From: Acaryochloris sp. CCMEE 5410
Lineage (GTDB): Bacteria > Cyanobacteriota > Cyanobacteriia > Thermosynechococcales > Thermosynechococcaceae
NCBI RefSeq assembly: GCF_000238775.2
Contig: NZ_AFEJ02000001.1
Location: 682,001 to 746,000, forward strand
DNA length: 64,000 nt
Direction of reading: 5' to 3'
Part shown: in pieces, positions 26,812 to 36,929 of the stretch
Layout of the letters: the number at the start of each line of letters is the position of its first letter
Position numbering within the stretch: the stretch's first letter is position 1
Program-made: the position numbers and the translations under genes
Notes under the pieces: model-generated
Told to the model about the DNA's origin: nothing
Seen by the model: the letters and a program-made list of their open reading frames with translations, nothing else
Databases searched by the model: none

Positions 26812-28749
26812 ATGACTCAGATTACGTGTAGTTCCTGTGGGCGAGAAAATTCATCAGATTCTCGATTCTGCCAATATTGTGGGACTTCATTGTTGAAACC
26901 GCCGACAACAGGCTCAAACAGCCCTGCAGTCGTTCCTCAAACCAGCAATCAATCTGACACTTCCCCTACCCAAGCGACTGCAAACATAGACCCCACAGAA
27001 AATATCCATACCTCGCTACCTCCTGGAACGCGACTCCGCGATCGCTATGTGATTCAACAACAGTTGGGACAAGGTGGATTTGGCAGAACCTACCGAGCAG
27101 AGGATACCGGGCGCTTTAACGAAATTATTGTTCTCAAGGAATTGACCCCATCCGTTCAAGGCACCTACGCCCTAAAGAAAGCAGAAGAACTCTTCCAAAG
27201 AGAAGCGGCCACCCTCCATCGCCTTGAGCATCCTCAAATCCCCAGATTCTGGGAGCTTTTTACCGCCCAAAAACGGCTATTCCTGGTCCAAGATTTTGCC
27301 GAAGGCTCCACATACCAGCAATTATTAGAAGGACGCCAACAGCAAGGGCAAACCTTTAGCGAAACCGAAGTCACGCAACTGTTCCGAGATCTGCTGCCTG
27401 TCCTCAGTTATCTCCATGGCCAGGGAGTGATTCATCGAGATATTTCCCCCGATAACATTATCCGGCGGAACAAAGATGGTTTACCTATCCTGATTGACAT
27501 GGGTGGGGTAAAGCAAGTGGCTCTGGACGTTGCAACAGAAGTGGCCACTCAAGGGAGTTCTCCTGGAGCATCCACAGGCGGGACTCGGTTAGGGAAAATT
27601 GGCTATGCGCCCGATGAGCAGATGCGCCTTGGCTTAGTCGCCCCCCATAGTGACTTATATGCCCTAGCAGTGACGGCTTTAGTGCTGATGACGGGACATC
27701 CACCCCAACAGCTCCAAGATCCCCAATCTCTAGAGTGGCTATGGCAAAAACAACTCAGCTTAAGCCCTAACTTGGCTGATATCCTCAACAAAATGTTAGC
27801 GCCCCGTCCGGTGGATCGTTACCAGTCCGCGGCAGAAATCATTCAAGCCCTCAATACTCAGATAGAGCCGCCCCCCACCAAAATCATGCAGCCGCCCCCT
27901 GCTGCTGGGGTACCACCAACGATGCCGCCCACCATGCCCGCGGCCCCGCCTCCGACACAGCCTTCCCCTCAACCCACCCAGTCATCCAATCCTTTTGCTG
28001 CTAACTATTCTGCTCCTGTACAACAAGTTGCGGCAGTGGATGAGCCCAGCAATAATAACGTTAAGTTATGGGGCATTGCCGGTGGATTGACCTTTCTCAT
28101 CCTGGGTGGCCTTGTCTACGCTGGCTTTAATAACAGCGGCAATCGAGTCGATCCGGTTGTAACGACGGAAGAATCCAGTTCACCGATTGCGTCTAGCTCT
28201 CCTTCTCCTCGGGTAAGACCATCACCTAGCCCATCCCCGTCCAGTCGGCGGCGATTTAAGTCCGTTGAAATTGATAAGTTATCCACCTACACCCATAAAA
28301 CGAATGCCTTTTCCTTGCTGGTTCCTGATGGATGGAAAAGCAAAGATAATAGCAAGCCGGGTGAAGTGATTGTGTTATGGACCGATCCGACCCGTAACGG
28401 TGGACTCGTCGCCGATATTTTCGATGTTGACTACAATCCCACCCAGGATGACTTAACCAAATTACTCCAAGATTTCCTCAAGAACTCTTTTGAGAAGGAA
28501 CCGGACTTCTTCCTCCGGGATGCAAAGCCCCAAAAAGATGGCAGTGTTTTGCTTATCTGGGGGTATACCGCCAAAGCAACTGGCAATATTAAAGTTAAAC
28601 TGCTGGGCAATAGCTTTATTGAGCGAAAGGGCAAACGAGTAGCCATTCTCAGCTTTATCGTCCCCAATGATCAATTCAAGGAACTGGAAAAACCCCTCAA
28701 TCGAATTATCAATAACTACAAGATCAATACAGAAGCCAAAATACCTTAA
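26812..28749 (+). CDS. Membrane Ser/Thr protein kinase with N-terminal zinc ribbon
   Basis: 645 residues. A zinc ribbon (CSSCGRENSSDSRFCQYCG, residues 6-24) precedes the kinase (about 72-345). The glycine loop is GQGGFGRTY, the catalytic loop HRDISPDN (Ser for the usual Lys) and the metal loop IDMGGVK, where the F of DFG is Met. The HRDIS form is common in cyanobacterial kinases of this type. After a proline-rich stretch and a transmembrane helix (about 420-440), a C-terminal domain of about 150 residues (YTHKTNAFSLLVPDGWK) resembles PsbP-like or stress-surface folds. The substrate is unknown. The 203-base gap after the previous kinase is large enough for its own promoter. Confidence 0.87.
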   Translation: MTQITCSSCGRENSSDSRFCQYCGTSLLKPPTTGSNSPAVVPQTSNQSDTSPTQATANIDPTENIHTSLPPGTRLRDRYVIQQQLGQGGFGRTYRAEDTGRFNEIIVLKELTPSVQGTYALKKAEELFQREAATLHRLEHPQIPRFWELFTAQKRLFLVQDFAEGSTYQQLLEGRQQQGQTFSETEVTQLFRDLLPVLSYLHGQGVIHRDISPDNIIRRNKDGLPILIDMGGVKQVALDVATEVATQGSSPGASTGGTRLGKIGYAPDEQMRLGLVAPHSDLYALAVTALVLMTGHPPQQLQDPQSLEWLWQKQLSLSPNLADILNKMLAPRPVDRYQSAAEIIQALNTQIEPPPTKIMQPPPAAGVPPTMPPTMPAAPPPTQPSPQPTQSSNPFAANYSAPVQQVAAVDEPSNNNVKLWGIAGGLTFLILGGLVYAGFNNSGNRVDPVVTTEESSSPIASSSPSPRVRPSPSPSPSSRRRFKSVEIDKLSTYTHKTNAFSLLVPDGWKSKDNSKPGEVIVLWTDPTRNGGLVADIFDVDYNPTQDDLTKLLQDFLKNSFEKEPDFFLRDAKPQKDGSVLLIWGYTAKATGNIKVKLLGNSFIERKGKRVAILSFIVPNDQFKELEKPLNRIINNYKINTEAKIP

Positions 28750-28803
28750 TCCAGGCATAGTCTGCCGTAACTTTCCACAACATATGAATCCAAGAAATGC
28801 TGC

Positions 28804-29952
28804 TTAATGGCTTTTAATATGTTTCTGATTAAGCTCTTGGTAGGTTAAATCCTCAAAGGTAAGGTCACGACGAATCACTCTTCCATTAGGCCCAACCAGT
28901 TGTCTCGGAACTTGCGCCAGAGCGATCGTTTCCCTGGCCCCTAGATCATAAGTCGTATACTGAGTTGTCTGAGAGGCAAGATTGACATCCACAATCGTAA
29001 GGGTATTAATGGGAGCCTTTGCAGATTCCAACCAAGATCTTGGACCACTTCCCAATGCTCCACAATGAAGCATCTCAAGTTTCCCAACTTTACCCGGGTA
29101 ATAAACATGATGGTGTCCACAAATATAGGTATGGACAGAATTCTGCTCTAACAAACTTCTGAGTTCATCAGCCTTGGATAAAATTTCACCGGGGCGATCT
29201 CTTCCTTGAGAAACAGCATATAAAGGAAGGTGCCCCATTACTATTCTCATCTTGGCTGATTGGGCCTCTGCACTGGCTAAGTTTCGAGCAGCCCAAATCC
29301 AATCATCACTGGAGACCTTAGCAGAAGACGCATCCCAAATTAAATAGTAGATTTCTTTATGGGTAAAGCTGTATGAGAAGGGGAATTTATATCGATCTAC
29401 AAAATCTAGTCCCGGATTCTTGTCTGACCAATACTTATTTGTTTCACGTCGATCTGTTTCATACACATATTTCCCATCCAACCCTTTGAAGCTAGAAGCG
29501 TCATGGTTCCCTATGGTGAAAGCGTAGGGTAGTCCAAAGTTACGGATAGGATTAAATATCTTTTGATCAAATCCTTTCCACATTGCAGCGACTTGAGAGG
29601 AGGAAAGTTTTAAGCTTTGTCCAGCAACCATATCCCCAGCACAAAGGACGATATCTGGATTCCAGTCAGGAATTAGCTGGATGGCCTGTTCAACCCCTGA
29701 ACGATACGTTACAGAACCATATTGACTATTTAGATCGCTAATTACAAAAAGGCGAACATCACCTTTTTTGGGTGCATAAAATCCAGGTGGAGCAGTTGAA
29801 GTATTTAACTCTAAACTATCGCTAGAGGCACTATGCGTTTTTTCGACACGAGTCTTATCTACTATTGCCTGCGGATTAACAGCTTTGTTGGAGCAGCTAA
29901 GCCCCAGTCCAACTGAAAGCCCTCCAAGATATAGAAACCTTCTTCGCTTCAT
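28804..29952 (-). CDS. Exported metallophosphoesterase lipoprotein
   Basis: 382 residues. The N-terminus MKRRRFLYLGGLSVGLGLSC has twin-arginine character and a lipobox ending in Cys20, so export and lipid anchoring are likely. The calcineurin-type metal motifs are present: FVISDLNSQYG (variant of DxH), CAGDMV, IGNHDAS, MGHLPLYA and CGHHHVYY. The first motif lacks the usual His (D-L-N in place of D-x-H). It acts on phosphomonoesters or diesters outside the membrane; the substrate is unknown. It is convergent with the kinase gene. Confidence 0.85.
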   Translation of the reverse strand: MKRRRFLYLGGLSVGLGLSCSNKAVNPQAIVDKTRVEKTHSASSDSLELNTSTAPPGFYAPKKGDVRLFVISDLNSQYGSVTYRSGVEQAIQLIPDWNPDIVLCAGDMVAGQSLKLSSSQVAAMWKGFDQKIFNPIRNFGLPYAFTIGNHDASSFKGLDGKYVYETDRRETNKYWSDKNPGLDFVDRYKFPFSYSFTHKEIYYLIWDASSAKVSSDDWIWAARNLASAEAQSAKMRIVMGHLPLYAVSQGRDRPGEILSKADELRSLLEQNSVHTYICGHHHVYYPGKVGKLEMLHCGALGSGPRSWLESAKAPINTLTIVDVNLASQTTQYTTYDLGARETIALAQVPRQLVGPNGRVIRRDLTFEDLTYQELNQKHIKSH

Positions 29953-30343
29953 ACAGCAATCTCTATTGAGTATTAGGAGCTAACCCAGGTTCAACCGATG
30001 GGAGTAATTCTTCATTAATCAAGGATTGAACCAGAATTATTCTAGACTGAACTCACCAGAAGAGGTTCCGGCATTAGGGGCGATATTAGCAATACATTTC
30101 TTCAGTTCACCATTTACGGCCAAAAAATCCAGAGAACCAAGGATAATACTGGTCTCTCAGTAGGATCAGTTCTATACACTTCAAAGTCCATGGAGACAGA
30201 AAGTCCTATATGCATATTAAAAACGAGGAAATCTAGATTCTCACAGGAGACCAATTCCCAATTACAACCCATCAAACTCCATAACTTTCAAACAGACAGT
30301 CTCTGTATCATGGGAAGCTGTTGCCACCCTGGAAAAAAGACTC
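29953..30343. other. Divergent intergenic region, no gene seen
   Basis: About 390 bases between the divergent starts of the metallophosphoesterase and the photolyase-related gene. No open frame or clear hairpin. It must contain at least the photolyase-gene promoter; GGAAAAAAG precedes that ATG. Confidence 0.5.
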
Positions 30344-31804
30344 ATGGAGTCAACTCTGATTTATCCTCATCAGTTGTATGAAAGACATCCCGCTGTCACG
30401 CCCAATCGAATCCTCTTTTTAATCGAAGAACCCCTCTTCTTTCTTCAATATCTATTTCACCAGAAAAAGATTATCCTGCATCGAGCATCGATGAAAAGCT
30501 ATGCCGAACGCTTGAAAGATCAAGGGTTCACAGTCCAATACATAGCAAGCCATAAGCTTGAGTCATCATCCACCGTTTTCGCCATTCTCAAGAGCCAGGG
30601 CATCCGCTATGCCCATATCTGCGAAGTAACGGATGACTGGTTAGAGCAACGGATTACTAAAGCAGCACAAACCTTCGACATTCAGCTGTATTGGTATCCA
30701 ACCCCTAACTTCCTCACCCAAACTTCAGAATTAGAATCCCTATTGCCTGCCCACAAATCCTTACGGATGAATTCCTTCTATATCAAACAGCGCCAGCGAT
30801 TAGGGATTCTCCTAGACGGGGAAGGACCAGTCGGGGGCAAATGGAGCTTCGATGCGGACAATCGTAAGCGCTTACCTAAAAAAATTGAGCTTCCTCGTAT
30901 TCAGTGGCCTGCAGCTAACACCTTTGTCAAAGAAGCGGTTACCTATACCCAGCAACACTTTGCCAGTAATCCAGGCAGTAGCCACGGTTTTGTCTATCCC
31001 ATTGACCACGACAGTGCTCGGCAATTCCTGTATCAATTTCTAGAAACCCGCATTGACCAATATGGTGCCTACCAAGATGCCATCGATGCAGACCAATCCT
31101 ACTTATTCCACTCCGTGTTGACGCCTGCCCTGAACATTGGTTTATTGCATCCAGAAGAAATCGTCCAAGCCACCTTAGACCGGCATGCAGATCGCCCCAT
31201 TCCTCTCAACTCCTTGGAGGGGTTTATTCGTCAGGTGATTGGTTGGCGGGAATATGTCCGAGGCGTCTACCTACTAAAAGGACGAACCCAAAGAACCACT
31301 AATTTTTTCCAGCACCATCGGCCTATCCCTGAACAATTTTGGAGCGCCAATACAGGTATTCTTCCTTTTGATACGGCCATGGCACGGGCGCTGGACAGTA
31401 GCTACGCCAACCATATTGAACGACTCATGGTGTTTAGTAACCTATTCTTGCTCTGCGAATTCGATCCAGATCAGGTTTATCGGTGGTTTTCATCGTTGTT
31501 TATCGATGCCTTTGACTGGGTGATGGTCCCTAATGTGTATGGCATGGGCCAGTATGCCGACGGGGGCCTAATGATTACTAAACCCTATGTCAGTTCTTCC
31601 AATTACCTGCGCAAGATGAGTTATTTCAAGTCCGGGGACTGGAGTGCCCTTTGGGATGGTCTATATTGGCGGTTTATGCACAAGCATCGATCGTTATTTG
31701 AACGTAATCCTCGCACGCGGATGACCGTCAGCCATCTTGATCGCATGGGTGACAAGCTCGACCAGCATTTGCAGGTATCCGCAGCCTTTCTTGATAGCTT
31801 TTAG
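30344..31804 (+). CDS. Cryptochrome/photolyase-related protein (CryB/PhrB clade) without the FeS cysteine region
   Basis: 486 residues. The N-terminal Rossmann-like part begins TLIYPHQLYERHPAV. The C-terminal FAD domain has GFIRQVIGWREYVRGVY, NHIERLMVFSNLFLLCEFDPDQVYRWF and FDWVMVPNVYGMGQYADGGLM, the signature of the FeS-type bacterial cryptochrome/(6-4) photolyase family. In FeS members the next stretch is MSxYCxxC..ACPFNxLYWdF. Here it is MSYFKSGDWSALWDGLYWRF with no cysteine, so the 4Fe-4S cluster is probably absent. It is either a cluster-free photolyase or a photoreceptor. Confidence 0.85.
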   Translation: MESTLIYPHQLYERHPAVTPNRILFLIEEPLFFLQYLFHQKKIILHRASMKSYAERLKDQGFTVQYIASHKLESSSTVFAILKSQGIRYAHICEVTDDWLEQRITKAAQTFDIQLYWYPTPNFLTQTSELESLLPAHKSLRMNSFYIKQRQRLGILLDGEGPVGGKWSFDADNRKRLPKKIELPRIQWPAANTFVKEAVTYTQQHFASNPGSSHGFVYPIDHDSARQFLYQFLETRIDQYGAYQDAIDADQSYLFHSVLTPALNIGLLHPEEIVQATLDRHADRPIPLNSLEGFIRQVIGWREYVRGVYLLKGRTQRTTNFFQHHRPIPEQFWSANTGILPFDTAMARALDSSYANHIERLMVFSNLFLLCEFDPDQVYRWFSSLFIDAFDWVMVPNVYGMGQYADGGLMITKPYVSSSNYLRKMSYFKSGDWSALWDGLYWRFMHKHRSLFERNPRTRMTVSHLDRMGDKLDQHLQVSAAFLDSF

Positions 31805-31825
31805 GTCCCATGAGCCAACAGCAGC

Positions 31826-32278
31826 TTAGCAGTGGGCTGCAATTTGGTTGGCTTCGCGAGGTGGATAGGTCAAGGCGGCGAATATCAGCACGATGAGGTC
31901 AAACGCCAGTTTCAAGCTCTGGACTACCACGTTTTTCACCACTACTAAGCAGCCCATCAGCAAGAGTTTCAACAGCGTTCGGCCAGACTGAGCGACTGCA
32001 GGGGTGGTCGAGGTGACGAGGTGACCAGGTAAATACAAAAAGCAGGACAAAGCCAACAAGTTGACGATCAGAATGCCGATTAGCAGATAGCTACCAATAC
32101 CTGCCAAAAATGACCCTTTTTGCATGGAAGGGAGAAGCTTATCTAAAGCGGACAATACCCCCACCATGCCGAAGGGAGCTAACCACCGAGGTAAGCATAT
32201 TCCCTGGGTAAATTGCTTCAGTAGGTGAAATCCATTATTGACGACCACCGATAACCATTCGCCACTCTGATCAGCCAT
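31826..32278 (-). CDS. Membrane protein of unknown function
   Basis: 150 residues with three or four hydrophobic segments (WLAPFGMVGVLSALDKL, FLAGIGSYLLIGILIVNLLALSCFLYL, LLKLLLMGCLVVVKNVVV, AFDLIVLIFAALTY). It starts MADQSGEW. No family is recognised. Convergent with the photolyase-related gene, 21 bases between stops. Confidence 0.6.
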   Translation of the reverse strand: MADQSGEWLSVVVNNGFHLLKQFTQGICLPRWLAPFGMVGVLSALDKLLPSMQKGSFLAGIGSYLLIGILIVNLLALSCFLYLPGHLVTSTTPAVAQSGRTLLKLLLMGCLVVVKNVVVQSLKLAFDLIVLIFAALTYPPREANQIAAHC

Positions 32279-32455
32279 GAACTAGCCCTACCCATAGACG
32301 TTGAAGATATCTTACACATAATCCAGGGATTGTCAACCTTTTTCCTCCAAATAAAGGGATTTAGCAAAATCTTTTGCTCTTATTCACAGAAATGCGGCGA
32401 AAAAATTTTTTCAGAGTTATTTTAGTGGAGATGTTAGGGGATTTTGGAGTCGAGC

Positions 32456-33610
32456 ATGGCGAGTCGAGAGCATCTAAACATACTGAATCAGGGCGTTAAA
32501 GCCTGGAATCAGTGGAGAGATGCCAACCCTAATATTCGTCCTAATCTGCAATTGGCAAACCTGAATGGCAAAAACCTCAGCAAGATCAATTTCAGTCGAG
32601 CGGATCTGAGCGGTGCGGATCTGAGTGGAACAGAACTCAGGCATGCTCACCTAATTGGCGCTAATCTCAGCCGGGCCTTTATGCGTTGGTCGGATTTGAG
32701 TCGAGCCACCTTGAGAGGGGCCTATTTATGGGGAGCCGATTTAAGTGGCACCACCCTGGAACAGGTGGACCTAAGCTATGCCAAACTGCGTGGGGCAACC
32801 ATGCGTTGGGCTGACCTTAGCTTTGCCAGACTCACCCAGGCTAACCTCCGAGGGGCCACCCTGAGTGGGGCCACCCTTTGCCGTTCGATTCTGAGAAAGG
32901 CAGATTGCAGTTGGACAGAACTTCGCTGGGCCGATATGCGGGGAGCCAACCTATATGAAACGGATTTACGATGGACGGATCTGCGCGGGGCCGATTTGCG
33001 GTATTCGTCGTTAGATTATGCGATCGCACTTTCGTCTGACTTTACTGGAGCCACCTTTACTGGGGCCAGTATCGAAAACTGGAAAATCAGTAACGACACT
33101 AAATTTGATGAAGTGGACTGTGCTTATATTTACCTCAAATCTTCCCAACGCGATCGCCATCCCCTAGCAGGTGACTTTATCTCCGGTGAGTTTATCAACC
33201 TGGTGCAAAAACCCGTTGGAACCATTGACTTACTCTTCTTGCACGGTATCGATTGGTTGGCCTTTGTCGCCGCTTATCAAGCACTTACCAATGAATTTGT
33301 CCAGTGTGATATCGATATTCAGGCCATTGAGAAGAAAAGTGGAGGCGCTTTTACCGTCCGATTAGAAGTTCCTGTTGATGCCAATTATGAGGCGATTGAA
33401 GCTCAGGCAAAACAGCATTACACTGCTCAGCTTAAAGCGATTGAGAGACGATATAAATCTCAGCTCAATGCCACTGACGTGGAATTAAAAATTTACCGCC
33501 AGAAAAATGCTGATATCAAGGAGATTACCAAACTGCTAGCAGTTAGACCGTTAAAAGCGAGGAATAAAGCGGCTCTTCAACATCAGCCTAATTTGCGAGT
33601 GCCCTCTTAA
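32456..33610 (+). CDS. Pentapeptide-repeat protein with C-terminal alpha/beta domain
   Basis: ATG 32456 (MASREHLN) has TTGGAG 8 bases upstream; the in-frame GTG/ATG-like codons before it lie inside that site. About 384 residues, cytoplasmic. It opens LNILNQGVKAWNQWRDANP, the short N-terminal cap seen before pentapeptide repeats in many cyanobacterial proteins. About 30 A(D/N)LxX repeats follow (residues 30-210). From about residue 240 a conserved domain follows (HPLAGDFISGEFINLVQKPVG, TIDLLFLHGIDWLAF). It ends in a charged helical tail. The same C-terminal domain occurs with pentapeptides in other cyanobacteria, but its role is not established. Confidence 0.82.
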   Translation: MASREHLNILNQGVKAWNQWRDANPNIRPNLQLANLNGKNLSKINFSRADLSGADLSGTELRHAHLIGANLSRAFMRWSDLSRATLRGAYLWGADLSGTTLEQVDLSYAKLRGATMRWADLSFARLTQANLRGATLSGATLCRSILRKADCSWTELRWADMRGANLYETDLRWTDLRGADLRYSSLDYAIALSSDFTGATFTGASIENWKISNDTKFDEVDCAYIYLKSSQRDRHPLAGDFISGEFINLVQKPVGTIDLLFLHGIDWLAFVAAYQALTNEFVQCDIDIQAIEKKSGGAFTVRLEVPVDANYEAIEAQAKQHYTAQLKAIERRYKSQLNATDVELKIYRQKNADIKEITKLLAVRPLKARNKAALQHQPNLRVPS

Positions 33611-33649
33611 AAGCTGCTTCCAAAATACCTGCCGATCCAGGTCGTTCAC

Positions 33650-34591
33650 TTAAATCGGTAAATTTGCTCGCGGTTTATAGGTTTCAATTTGGCGGATTTG
33701 TTCGTATAGTTCCCGCTCTCTTGGGCTAATATTTTTAGGCGATTCGATGCGAATCTCAACTAATTGATCGCCTCGTTTCCCATTAGACGTGGGATATCCT
33801 TTTCCCCCCAGCCGCAGCCGCTGACCGGAACGAACCCCGCTAGGAATAGTCACCTTCACCCATCCATCTAAGGTGGGGGCTTCGATTTGTCCCCCCAGGA
33901 TGGCTTCTGCACAGGTAATTGGTAGTTCGCAAATAATATCGTTCCCTTCTAAGCGATAGAAGGCATGAGGAGAAACATCAATTTTGAGATAAAGGTCACC
34001 GCCAGAAGTTCCCTGTCCTTTCAGACGAATACGCTGGCCTGACACCATCCCCATGGGCATCGACACTTCTAAAGACCGTCCATCTTCCAAGCGAATGCGC
34101 TCTCTGCCCCCGGCATAAGCCTTTTCCAAGGGCAGAGTCAGGCGAGCTTCGGCATCTCTCTGGCCCGCAGCAGACGATTTCGGCTTGCTTCTCGTTTGCT
34201 TACGAGCATTGCTTTTCTTGCCATAGGGCCGTTCTAAGAGCTGATCTAAAAATTCTTGAAAATCTGCAAATTCACTAAAATCCACCTTGTCCGAGACAAA
34301 GGGATTGGTCTGTCGTCCCCATTTCTTCGTCGATTGGGGACTGCTCGATTTTTGAAATCCCTGCTGTTGCCAATATTGGCCGAACTGATCATACTTAGAA
34401 CGCTTTTCGACATCCGACAAGACATCGTAGGCTTCACTGATGGTTTTGAACTGCTCTTCCGCCGCCTTATCGCCCGGGTTCAAATCAGGATGATATTGTC
34501 GGGCTAATTTTCGATAGGAACGCTTAATCTCTTCCGTGGATGCCTCTTTAGACACCTTAAGAATGTCGTAGTAATTGCGGAAGTTCTGCAT
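33650..34591 (-). CDS. dnaJ: DnaJ-type co-chaperone (type II, CbpA-like)
   Basis: 313 residues. J domain at 1-75 with the HPD motif in ARQYHPDLNPG, a linker, then the two beta-sandwich substrate-binding domains (from residue ~150: LPLEKAYAGG..RIRL and DGWVKVTIPSGVRSGQRLRLGGKG). There is no cysteine-rich zinc domain, so it is the CbpA/DnaJ-B kind. It stimulates DnaK's ATPase and delivers substrates. It lies 49 bases downstream of dnaK on the same strand, an operon. Confidence 0.93.
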   Translation of the reverse strand: MQNFRNYYDILKVSKEASTEEIKRSYRKLARQYHPDLNPGDKAAEEQFKTISEAYDVLSDVEKRSKYDQFGQYWQQQGFQKSSSPQSTKKWGRQTNPFVSDKVDFSEFADFQEFLDQLLERPYGKKSNARKQTRSKPKSSAAGQRDAEARLTLPLEKAYAGGRERIRLEDGRSLEVSMPMGMVSGQRIRLKGQGTSGGDLYLKIDVSPHAFYRLEGNDIICELPITCAEAILGGQIEAPTLDGWVKVTIPSGVRSGQRLRLGGKGYPTSNGKRGDQLVEIRIESPKNISPRERELYEQIRQIETYKPRANLPI

Positions 34592-34640
34592 CTACCTCTT
34601 GTTAGCCTAGTTCGCCAATTTTGCAACGATACCGTTGAGT

Positions 34641-36653
34641 TTACCAATCATCATCATCCCAGTCTTCCCAGAAGTCACCATCCATTCGACTCGAAGATCG
34701 ACGAGGGGGTGGATCATCTGACGACGGTCGCCCGGTCACCAATTCCACACCTTTATTCACCCCTTTGGAGACCGCCTCACTAATCGAAGACATGGAAGGC
34801 AAGGGGAACAGCTCTTCTTCGTCATCGTAGTACTCTTGATTGACACGAGCTACCTCTTGATTCAGTTCGTATAGGGCATCCTGGAGGTTAGCATAGTCCA
34901 AATCAATTTGGCGATCCTGATCCTGGTTAATGCTGTCTTGTAAATCTCGGGAGAGGGTTTCGACTCGTCTTCTCAAGTTGCTGGCAAATTGGGGACCAAA
35001 ATCGAGGGTGATTTCTCGTAACTTGCGATCGCATTGGCTAATCAGATCTTGCCCCCGGTTTCGCTTATCAATTCGCTCCCGACGCAGGCGATCCTTGTCG
35101 GCAAACTGCTCCGCTTCCTGGAGCATGCGGTTGACTTCAGAATCCGACAGATTGGCCGCCCCTTGGACCGTAATGGTTTGTTCTCGGCCCGTATATTTAT
35201 CCATCGCCGTCACTTGCAGAATGCCATTGGCATCGATATCAAAAGACACCTGCACCTGGGGCACCCCTCGGGGGGCCGGGGGGATACCCCGCAGCTGAAA
35301 TCGTCCCAAGGATTTATTGTTATTGGCTAGCTGTCGTTCCCCTTGAAGCACATGGACTTCCACCTGATTCTGATTGTCCTGGGCCGTCGAGAAGACATCA
35401 GATCGCCGCACCGGAATCGTCGTATTGCGCGGAATTAGGGTCTTCATCACCCCACCAATGGTTTCTAAACCAAAAGACAGGGGGGTCACATCCAGCAAGA
35501 AAATATCTTGCAAATCCCCTGCCGTAATCCCAGCCTGGATCGCCGCGCCCACGGCCACCACTTCATCCGGGTTGACATTCTGATTGGGACGCTTGTTGAT
35601 CATCTGACCGATCAGGGTCTGGACCATGGGGATGCGGGTGGAGCCGCCCACTAACACCACTTCATCAATATCGATGGAGCGCAGATTACTATCCCGCAAA
35701 GCCCGCTCCACCGGAGCCTGTAGTCGCTCTGCTAGATCGGCACATAAATTTTCAAACTGGCCCCGACTCAACACCATATCCATATGTTTGGGGCCTTCTT
35801 CCGTCGCCGTGATAAAGGGCAGACTCACATTGGTCTCCGGTAAGCCCGATAGCTCGATTTTGGCCTTTTCTGCTGCTTCCGTTAGGCGCTGTAGAGACTG
35901 GGGTTCCCGGCGCAGATCAATATTTTCTTTCTCTAGAAACTGTTCCGCCAGCCAATCGACAATAACCCGGTCGAAGTCCGTGCCGCCTAACTGCGTGTCT
36001 CCAGCCGTCGCTCGCACTTCAAAGACCGAATCTCCCACATCTAGGATCGAGACATCAAAGGTACCACCGCCTAGGTCAACCACCATCACCGTTTGGTTAT
36101 ACTGATTGTCCAATCCATAGGCTAGGGCTGCCGCCGTCGGCTCATTAATAATCCGCTTGACCTCTAACCCGGCAATTCGCCCCGCATCTCGCGTGGCCTG
36201 TCGCTGAGCATCATTAAAGTAGGCAGGCACGGTAATCACTGCCCCAGTAATGGGTTCTCCCAGAAAGCGACTCGCCTCATCCGCAAGCTTCCGCAGAATC
36301 ATGGCCGATACTTCTTCCGGGGCGAATTCTCGTTCCAAGGCTGGGCATTTTATTTTGACATTGTCCGCCTGATCCCGCCGGATGGTGTAGGGTACTCGTT
36401 TGGAAAAAGCGGATAATTCACTATACCGACGCCCCACATATCGCTTAAAGGCATAGAAGGTATTTTGAGGATTGAGGACAGATTGTCTGCGGGCCAATTG
36501 ACCAATCAGCCGTTCTCCCTCTTTACCAAACGCCACCACAGAAGGAGTTGTACGGCTGCCTTCGGTATTGGCAATCACAACTGGCTTGCCCCCCTCCATC
36601 ACTGCCACCACTGAATTAGTAGTACCTAGGTCAATGCCGACAATTCTGCCCAT
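34641..36653 (-). CDS. dnaK: Hsp70 chaperone DnaK
   Basis: 670 residues. It starts MGRIVGIDLGTTNSVVAVMEGG with the ATPase phosphate loop, then VMVVDLGGGTFDVSILD and VLVGGSTRIPMV. The substrate domain begins LLDVTPLSFGLETIGG. The C-terminal tail is very acidic and ends DDDDW rather than the EEVD-like end of DnaK2. Cyanobacteria have several DnaK paralogues; the A-x-R-x-S-V-L-N-P-Q-N-T-F-Y start resembles the DnaK1/DnaK3 group, but there is no long DnaK3-type extension, so the number is left open. It is followed by its J-protein. Confidence 0.95.
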   Translation of the reverse strand: MGRIVGIDLGTTNSVVAVMEGGKPVVIANTEGSRTTPSVVAFGKEGERLIGQLARRQSVLNPQNTFYAFKRYVGRRYSELSAFSKRVPYTIRRDQADNVKIKCPALEREFAPEEVSAMILRKLADEASRFLGEPITGAVITVPAYFNDAQRQATRDAGRIAGLEVKRIINEPTAAALAYGLDNQYNQTVMVVDLGGGTFDVSILDVGDSVFEVRATAGDTQLGGTDFDRVIVDWLAEQFLEKENIDLRREPQSLQRLTEAAEKAKIELSGLPETNVSLPFITATEEGPKHMDMVLSRGQFENLCADLAERLQAPVERALRDSNLRSIDIDEVVLVGGSTRIPMVQTLIGQMINKRPNQNVNPDEVVAVGAAIQAGITAGDLQDIFLLDVTPLSFGLETIGGVMKTLIPRNTTIPVRRSDVFSTAQDNQNQVEVHVLQGERQLANNNKSLGRFQLRGIPPAPRGVPQVQVSFDIDANGILQVTAMDKYTGREQTITVQGAANLSDSEVNRMLQEAEQFADKDRLRRERIDKRNRGQDLISQCDRKLREITLDFGPQFASNLRRRVETLSRDLQDSINQDQDRQIDLDYANLQDALYELNQEVARVNQEYYDDEEELFPLPSMSSISEAVSKGVNKGVELVTGRPSSDDPPPRRSSSRMDGDFWEDWDDDDW

Positions 36654-36929
36654 GAACTCTATTTCTCCTATCGCCAGCCTGGTGCGATCTGTATCGTGAA
36701 CCGTTGAATTTAATATTTTATCCTGCTAAACGGATTCTGTTCTGTGCTTAAGATCTGTTCCGTGCTCAAGAAGGGTCTCTCCCAAAGAACGAATGCTTCT
36801 GCTGACCATAAACATCTTTAAGAGTCACCCCGATTGGGGAGAAACCTCCCTGTTGTTAACCCCCCATCGGTTCTATGCCTCTCTTTAAGTCTACAGAATA
36901 CCTCAGCCGTCTTCTCTCCGGGGCAGCCA

